A stretch of 64,000 bases of DNA from Hyphomicrobiales bacterium (GTDB lineage: Bacteria; Pseudomonadota; Alphaproteobacteria; Rhizobiales; Rhizobiaceae). The position numbers were made by a program, and so were the translations under genes. Shown piece after piece: positions 59,627-64,000 of the stretch (position 1 is its first letter; each line of letters starts with the position of its first letter). A model generated the notes under the pieces. It did no database searches, was not told the DNA's origin, and was given only the letters and a program-made list of their open reading frames with translations. The stretch spans positions 1 to 64,000 of the forward strand of contig UBJO01000017.1 in the NCBI GenBank assembly GCA_900465665.1, given 5' to 3'.

Positions 59627-60430
59627 TCATCGCCGATCGATGGCCTCGCGCGACGGGGAATCCTCGTCGCGCTCCGGTCGGGCACTCAGCGTCATGTAGG
59701 TCACGATGACCACGATCGCGCCGAGGAAGAGGAGGCTGGTATAGATCGTCCCAAATCCGAGGCCGCCATACTCGACCGGCTGTGACAGCAGGTCGCCCAG
59801 CGATGCGCCGAGCGGACGCGTGGCGATATAGGCGAGCCAGAAGGCGAGAATGGCGTTCATGCCGCCGCGATAGTAGGCGAGTGCGATCACCGCGATCACG
59901 CCGGCGAACAACAAGGCTGTGCTGAGATAGCCGAGCTCCATCCGTTCGGCGATGAGGTCGCCGGCAGCTGTGCCGAGCGCGAAAGTGAACAGGATCGCCA
60001 GCCAGTAAAGGGCTTCACGTCGCGTCGTGAAGATGGTGTGGATGGAGAGCGTGCGTTCGAGCGCGTACCAGCCGAGGAAGGTCAGAAAGAGCGCGATCGA
60101 AAAGCCGATGGTGGTGACATCAAGCGGGACGCCGAAGTTGTCGACCAGATTGTCGGTGACCAAGGTGCCGACAATGCTGATCAGCACGACGGCGGCCCAG
60201 TAGGCCGACGGGACGTATCGCTTCATCGAAAACTGGATGGCGATGGCGACAGCGAGGATGGCCGCCATGATCACGGAGGTCACGGTCAGGCCGAGCCCCA
60301 GATTGACGGCGAGATAATCGGCGGCCGTCTCGCCCATGGTGACGGCCATCAGCTTGATCAGCCAGAAATCGACCGTCACGTTCGGAACGCGGTTGGCGGG
60401 CTCGTGGCCAGCTCGAATGGCGTTTGTCAT
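59627..60430 (-). CDS. COG4705-type membrane protein
   Basis: A polytopic membrane protein of about 267 residues with some eight hydrophobic helices. VDFWLIKLMAVTMGETAADYLAVNLGLGL and the repeated TVTDNLVDN / LGTAAGDLIAERMELGYL and ATRPLGASLGDLLSQPVEYGGLGFG blocks mark two similar halves, a COG4705 feature. The function is not established. An ATG at 60430 preceded by GAGG is preferred over GTG at 60433. It lies 16 bp downstream of the small secreted-protein gene and near a divergent two-component system. Confidence 0.82.
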   Translation of the reverse strand: MTNAIRAGHEPANRVPNVTVDFWLIKLMAVTMGETAADYLAVNLGLGLTVTSVIMAAILAVAIAIQFSMKRYVPSAYWAAVVLISIVGTLVTDNLVDNFGVPLDVTTIGFSIALFLTFLGWYALERTLSIHTIFTTRREALYWLAILFTFALGTAAGDLIAERMELGYLSTALLFAGVIAVIALAYYRGGMNAILAFWLAYIATRPLGASLGDLLSQPVEYGGLGFGTIYTSLLFLGAIVVIVTYMTLSARPERDEDSPSREAIDRR

Positions 60431-60446
60431 CACGATGCCTCGCTTC

Positions 60447-60713
60447 TTACTTGCCCATGATCTTCATGGCTTCGGCCAGAAACTTGTCGGAGCGCGCATC
60501 GTCGTCGGCGTTGCAACGTTCGACCGCCTTGGTCTCAAGGTCGTTCACCTTCTTTGCGTCAGCATCCGCGAGCTTCGCTGTTGCCTTCGTGGCGCGCATA
60601 TCCTTCAGCATGTCCTCGCAAGGTGCCGGTGCTGCATGCGCGGGCATCGAGACGAGAACGAAGCCCAGGGCGACGAGGGCGTTCAGGATGCCTGCTACGG
60701 CGATGGTCTTCAT
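60447..60713 (-). CDS. Small secreted protein, 88 aa
   Basis: A signal peptide (MKTIAVAGILNALVALGFVLVSMPAHA) is followed by a 60-residue alpha-helical mature part with two Cys (APAPCEDMLKDM and AVERCNADDD) and a Lys/Asp/Ala-rich middle. It is probably periplasmic. No named family is recognised. It shares a strand and probable operon with the COG4705 gene and faces the response regulator gene across a 205-bp divergent region, which suggests that the two-component system controls it. Confidence 0.75.
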   Translation of the reverse strand: MKTIAVAGILNALVALGFVLVSMPAHAAPAPCEDMLKDMRATKATAKLADADAKKVNDLETKAVERCNADDDARSDKFLAEAMKIMGK

Positions 60714-60918
60714 GATGCGTGTCCTTCTATTGAGTGGTCGTGTTGAGCGGGGCGCGGCGTTGTTCGCCGATCCGCAAACAGACACTAGGGGCAGGGACAT
60801 ACGCTGGCCTCGCCGGCACCATACGTTTTCGTAAGGTTTGCAAAGCGCGATGGCATTCCCGCCGGAAACGGGTAGCTTGGCGATGCCGAATAGTAGGCGG
60901 AAGCAACGGACTTCAGGC

Positions 60919-61596
60919 ATGTGGGTATTGGTGGTCGAAGACGACCGGCGGGCGGCCGATTACGTGGCGAGAGGGTTTATCCAGGCTGGCCATTCTTGCG
61001 ATGTCGTTCATGACGGGCGCGACGGGCTGTTTCAGGCTACGCGCGAAGCCTACGACGTCGTGATCGTCGACCGCATGCTGCCGGGGCTTGATGGCCTGTC
61101 CCTCGTCAAGGCCTTGCGGGCCGCGCGGATCAGTACGCCGACGCTGTTTCTGACCGCTGTCGGCGGGGTCGACGATCGTGTGGATGGACTTGAGGCGGGC
61201 GGGGACGATTATCTGGTCAAGCCCTTTGCCTTCTCGGAGCTTCTGGCACGCGCGAACGCGCTGGCGCGGCGGCCGCGTCTGCAGGAGCAGAAGACGGTGC
61301 TGCGTGTCGCGGATCTGGAGCTTGATCTCCTGCGTCGACAGGTGACGCGGGCAGGGCAGATCATCGACCTGCAGCCGCGTGAGTTTACGCTGCTTGAAGT
61401 GCTGATGCGCGGCGAGGGGCGCGTGGTGACGCGGACCATGTTGCTGGAACGCGTGTGGGACTTCCATTTCGATCCGAAGACGAGCGTGGTCGAAACACAT
61501 ATCAGCCGCCTGCGGGCAAAGATCGACCGGCCGTTTGCGGTGCAACTGCTGCATACGGTGCGCAACACGGGCTACAGTCTGCATGCGCCGCGTTAA
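60919..61596 (+). CDS. OmpR/PhoB-type response regulator
   Basis: A 225-residue regulator: receiver domain with MWVLVVEDDRRAADYVARGF, phosphoacceptor Asp51 in VVIVDRMLPGLDGL, and the Lys in DYLVKPFAFSELLAR. A winged-helix DNA-binding domain follows (IIDLQPREFTLLEVLMRGEGRVVTRTMLLERVWDFHFDPKTSVVETHISRLRAKI). The frame is open to 60838, but the receiver begins at the ATG at 60919. It overlaps the histidine kinase gene by 14 bp. Confidence 0.93.
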   Translation: MWVLVVEDDRRAADYVARGFIQAGHSCDVVHDGRDGLFQATREAYDVVIVDRMLPGLDGLSLVKALRAARISTPTLFLTAVGGVDDRVDGLEAGGDDYLVKPFAFSELLARANALARRPRLQEQKTVLRVADLELDLLRRQVTRAGQIIDLQPREFTLLEVLMRGEGRVVTRTMLLERVWDFHFDPKTSVVETHISRLRAKIDRPFAVQLLHTVRNTGYSLHAPR

Positions 61597-62944
61597 TCTC
61601 CTGCGCAGCACGCCCTTTGGCCTGGCGATGACCTTCGGCGTGCTTTTCGTCGCCGCCTTCCTGGTTGCCGGCGCGATTACCTATCGCATGCTGAACAGCG
61701 GTCTCGAACGCCAGCTGGATGATACCGTCAACGAGATCTACAGCGCGATCGCCTCGACCTATGCGCAGAACGATGTCGAGGACCTGATCGCTGCGGTCAA
61801 CACCTATTCGAGCCTGCGCTCGCCGGATCAGGGCGTGTTTTTACTCAGCGATGCCAATGGCAAGCGGCTGGCGGGCAATCTGGCACTCCCCGTGACGAGC
61901 GAAGGTCTGTCGAGCATTGGTGCGTCGTCGTTGGGGTTGCCTGACGGACATTCCTACCGCGTGCGCAGCGGTCTTGTTGGTGGCAACCGGCTGGTGGTGG
62001 GCCGCAGCTTCGCGGAGAAGGAGAGGCTTGGCGAAATCCTGCTGGTAAGTCTCGGCTGGGCCGCCGGCGTCATCGTGCTGATCGCCGTTGGTGGCGGCGC
62101 TTTCCTGGCGACCCGAGCCCAGCGGCGCCTCGACGCGGTGGCGCGCACGATGATCGATGTGTCGAATGGCGAGCTTGCAACGCGCATTGCCTTGCGTGGG
62201 AATGGCGATGACATTGATCTGGTGTCCGAGAAGATCAATCATGCGCTTGATAGGCTGTCGGGACTTGTGGAGGGCATGCGGCAGGTGAGCGCCGATATCG
62301 CGCACGAGCTGAAGACGCCGCTCAACAGGTTGAAGATGACGCTTGAGGACGCGGCGGAACGAACGGAACGCGGTGAGCCGGTCGGGCAACAGATCGCCGA
62401 CGCCTGCATGGAGAGCGATCAGATCAACGCGACTTTCGAAGCGCTGCTGAGAATCTCCCAGATCGAGGCCGGTGCCCGGCGGGCGCGTTTTCAATCGGTC
62501 GACCTGGCCGATGTCATGTCATCGGTCACGGAGATCTACCGTGATGTGGCTGTCGACGCCGGCCAGACATTGCGTTTTGTCGCGGTTGATGCTGCCGGCA
62601 TGCATCTGATGGGGGACCGCGAGCTGCTGATCCAGATGTTCGTCAACCTGATCGAGAACGCTATCACCCACAGTGGGACAGGAACGCTGATCGAGCTTTC
62701 GCTGGTCCGCCGCGACAATCTGCTTCTTGCCGGTGTGGCGGACAATGGCGTCGGAATTCCCACCGCGGAACACACGAAGGTGTTTCGCCGGCTCTACAGG
62801 CTCGACAAGGGCCGGACGTCGGCTGGCAGCGGTTTGGGGTTGAGCCTCGTGAAGGCTGTTGCCGACCTGCATTCGGCCGAGGTGGTTCTGGAGGATAACC
62901 AGCCCGGAACGCGCGTGCTGGTTCGTTTTCCCGCCCTGCGCTAG
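61583..62944 (+). CDS. Sensor histidine kinase partner of the OmpR-type regulator
   Basis: A 453-residue membrane kinase with two transmembrane segments (about residues 13-35 and 153-176) flanking a roughly 115-residue periplasmic sensor region. A HAMP domain, then the dimerisation/phosphotransfer motif SADIAHELKTPLNRLKM with His241, follow. The ATPase domain has N-box LIENAITHS, G1 VADNGVGIP and G2 TSAGSGLGLSLVKA. The start ATG at 61583 lies within the response regulator gene. The signal sensed is unknown. Confidence 0.92.
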   Translation: MRRVNLLRSTPFGLAMTFGVLFVAAFLVAGAITYRMLNSGLERQLDDTVNEIYSAIASTYAQNDVEDLIAAVNTYSSLRSPDQGVFLLSDANGKRLAGNLALPVTSEGLSSIGASSLGLPDGHSYRVRSGLVGGNRLVVGRSFAEKERLGEILLVSLGWAAGVIVLIAVGGGAFLATRAQRRLDAVARTMIDVSNGELATRIALRGNGDDIDLVSEKINHALDRLSGLVEGMRQVSADIAHELKTPLNRLKMTLEDAAERTERGEPVGQQIADACMESDQINATFEALLRISQIEAGARRARFQSVDLADVMSSVTEIYRDVAVDAGQTLRFVAVDAAGMHLMGDRELLIQMFVNLIENAITHSGTGTLIELSLVRRDNLLLAGVADNGVGIPTAEHTKVFRRLYRLDKGRTSAGSGLGLSLVKAVADLHSAEVVLEDNQPGTRVLVRFPALR

Positions 62945-62965
62945 GCAGTTGGGCCATGACTGCGG

Positions 62966-63667
62966 CTAGTCGCGCATCCTGAGTTCGTCGGTTTGCATCT
63001 GCAGCGAACCCAAGGTCTCCAGGAAGCTCATGCCGAGCAAGCTCTGGTCCAGCCGTCCGTCCTCGGCGACGCTGCCGGCGACGTTGTTGCGCACGATGGG
63101 GCCGATCGCCACTTCAGAGAGCGTGACGGGTGCTGCCTGGGCCCGGCCGTTGGCGGTCATCACGCTCATCGAATAGGTCAGGTTATCTGGGATGATGCCG
63201 ACGCGCTCGGCGTCTTCGCGCGAGAGCGCGATCATGCTGGCGCCGGTGTCGACCAACATCGTGATGGTCTGGCCGTTGATCTCGACATCGGCCTCGAAAT
63301 GACCATTCAGCAGCTTGTGCAGGATGACTTCCTTGCCGCCTTCGCTGGTGGTCACGACCACGGCGCGGCCGGGAATGAGGCCAGCCAGCAGACGGTTGCC
63401 GACGCTGAGCGCGTCGTAGCGATAGAGATAGACGGTGGCGAGGCCGAGGATCAGCACCAGCCAGATCATCATGTGGCGCATCGTCTCGCCGACGCTGATG
63501 CGCCGTCCCCATATGCCGGCGGCCAGCATGAGCGCGATGGGGAGAAGATAGAGCATGCGGCCGAAATCGTCGGTCCTGACGCCGAGGATTTTGGGGCTGT
63601 CGTGATTGAAGAGCAAGATGAGAAGGCCGATGCCGAGACCGCCAAGTCCAATCGTCAGCCTGTTCAT
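62966..63667 (-). CDS. Membrane-anchored clan AA aspartic protease (TIGR02281 type)
   Basis: A 233-residue protein with three hydrophobic segments in the first 90 residues. A retropepsin-like domain follows, with the active-site motif [22 protein letters not shown], then [21 protein letters not shown] and the closing [10 protein letters not shown]. As a retroviral-type half-protease it should act as a dimer, with the catalytic domain predicted outside the cytoplasm. It overlaps the DUF1289 gene by 4 bp. The substrate is unknown. Confidence 0.9.
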   Translation of the reverse strand: MNRLTIGLGGLGIGLLILLFNHDSPKILGVRTDDFGRMLYLLPIALMLAAGIWGRRISVGETMRHMMIWLVLILGLATVYLYRYDALSVGNRLLAGLIPGRAVVVTTSEGGKEVILHKLLNGHFEADVEINGQTITMLVDTGASMIALSREDAERVGIIPDNLTYSMSVMTANGRAQAAPVTLSEVAIGPIVRNNVAGSVAEDGRLDQSLLGMSFLETLGSLQMQTDELRMRD

Positions 63668-63873
63668 GCGGTGAGCTCCGTACTTGCCATCGTCTCGCGC
63701 GATGCCGAGGGCGGTATCGCTTTCATCCTGGCGGGCAGCAGGCGCATGACCGCGTCCCTCTTTTCATCCGAAAACGCCGCCCAGCCGGCAATCTCCTCGA
63801 TCGTTCGGCCGCAGCCCGCGCAAAAGCCGCTGGATGAATCAATGGAGCAGATGTTGATGCACGGGCTTATCAT
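63664..63873 (-). CDS. DUF1289 small Cys-rich protein
   Basis: A 69-residue protein with the DUF1289 signature [37 protein letters not shown]. Four Cys (CxxxC...CxxC) probably coordinate a metal. The frame opens at 63915, but the ATG at 63873 (MISPCINIC) fits the family. It lies between cobS and the aspartic protease gene on the minus strand, overlapping the latter, so all three are likely cotranscribed. Confidence 0.88.
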   Translation of the reverse strand: MISPCINICSIDSSSGFCAGCGRTIEEIAGWAAFSDEKRDAVMRLLPARMKAIPPSASRETMASTELTA

Positions 63874-63892
63874 GACAAATGATATCGTTGTT

Positions 63893-64000
63893 TCACAAAG
63901 CCATGGCAAGAGCACACAGCGCCGCCATCTCGGAAATTTGAGCGGTGGCGCCCAGCGTATCGCCGGTGTGGCCGGAGAGGGTCACGCGGGCCAGTCGGGT
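63893..64000 (-). CDS. cobS: Adenosylcobinamide-GDP ribazoletransferase CobS/CobV, C-terminal end (rest outside window)
   Basis: The minus-strand frame entering at the window edge reads [20 protein letters not shown], followed by [15 protein letters not shown] and a stop at 63893-63895. The [15 protein letters not shown] block is the conserved C-terminal motif of cobalamin (5'-phosphate) synthase, the enzyme that joins adenosylcobinamide-GDP to alpha-ribazole in the membrane. Only about 35 residues are visible. The name cobS is used here in the synthase sense, not the CobNST chelatase subunit. It is followed by the DUF1289 gene 19 bp downstream. Confidence 0.88.
   Translation of the reverse strand, partial: TRLARVTLSGHTGDTLGATAQISEMAALCALAMAL

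Overview
The window looks like a chromosomal segment of an alphaproteobacterium of the Rhizobiaceae (Rhizobium/Agrobacterium/Ensifer group). It is GC-rich. It carries aerobic (cobN-type) cobalamin genes, the acpXL-to-lpxXL cluster for the very-long-chain lipid A acyl chain, a Zur-type zinc regulon, and palindromic intergenic elements of the kind seen in rhizobia. No tRNA, rRNA, CRISPR array, transposase, integrase or phage gene was found. Most of the window is ordinary core and niche-adaptation DNA.

Layout. 1-9.4 kb: cobalamin block, with cobN cut by the window start, then cobO, a half-size EamA transporter, a reverse TSUP transporter, cobE, a nucleoside hydrolase, and the overlapping cobA-cobB-cobC-cobD run. 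The 3' end of cobS appears at the far right edge on the minus strand. 9.5-15.6 kb: an L,D-transpeptidase, then acpXL-fabZXL-fabF2XL-fabF1XL-fabXL-lpxXL. 15.8-19 kb: a PAS protein, two small minus-strand genes (VOC, SRPBCC) and gnd. 19-32.5 kb: a sugar-catabolic locus made of a LacI regulator divergent from a CUT1 ABC importer, a GH2 beta-mannosidase, a TIM-barrel isomerase, a Gfo/Idh oxidoreductase, an aldo/keto reductase and a GH43 beta-xylosidase. It probably imports and dismantles plant mannosides and xylosides.

32.6-37.8 kb: a small RcnB-like protein, then zinc homeostasis. A COG0523 GTPase with a translationally coupled 57-aa peptide, znuA, and the divergent znuC-znuB-zur operon are associated with Zur-box-like palindromes. 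37.8-47.1 kb: gamma carbonic anhydrase, an FAH-family hydrolase, dusA, a DyP peroxidase, two MFS transporters, a membrane diguanylate cyclase and DUF486. 47.2-57.8 kb: a DUF1800/DUF1501 pair, ArsR/SRPBCC and thioesterase genes, and a string of envelope genes (barrel-like protein, choloylglycine-hydrolase-like protein, membrane alpha/beta hydrolase, extensin-like protein) with small orphan ORFs. 57.9-64 kb: an ABC-2 exporter, a COG4705 membrane protein with a small Cys-containing secreted protein, a divergent two-component system, a membrane aspartic protease, DUF1289 and cobS.

No wholly novel multi-gene system is evident. The observations most worth a second look are a chain-length-factor-like, apparently catalytically dead FabF2XL beside an intact FabF1XL; the CxCxxC micropeptide coupled to the zinc GTPase; the His-rich tail on ZnuC; the glycosidase plus Gfo/Idh plus isomerase operon; and several regulatory palindromes and repeat elements. 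Functional names come from motif and family recognition by eye. No database search was run.
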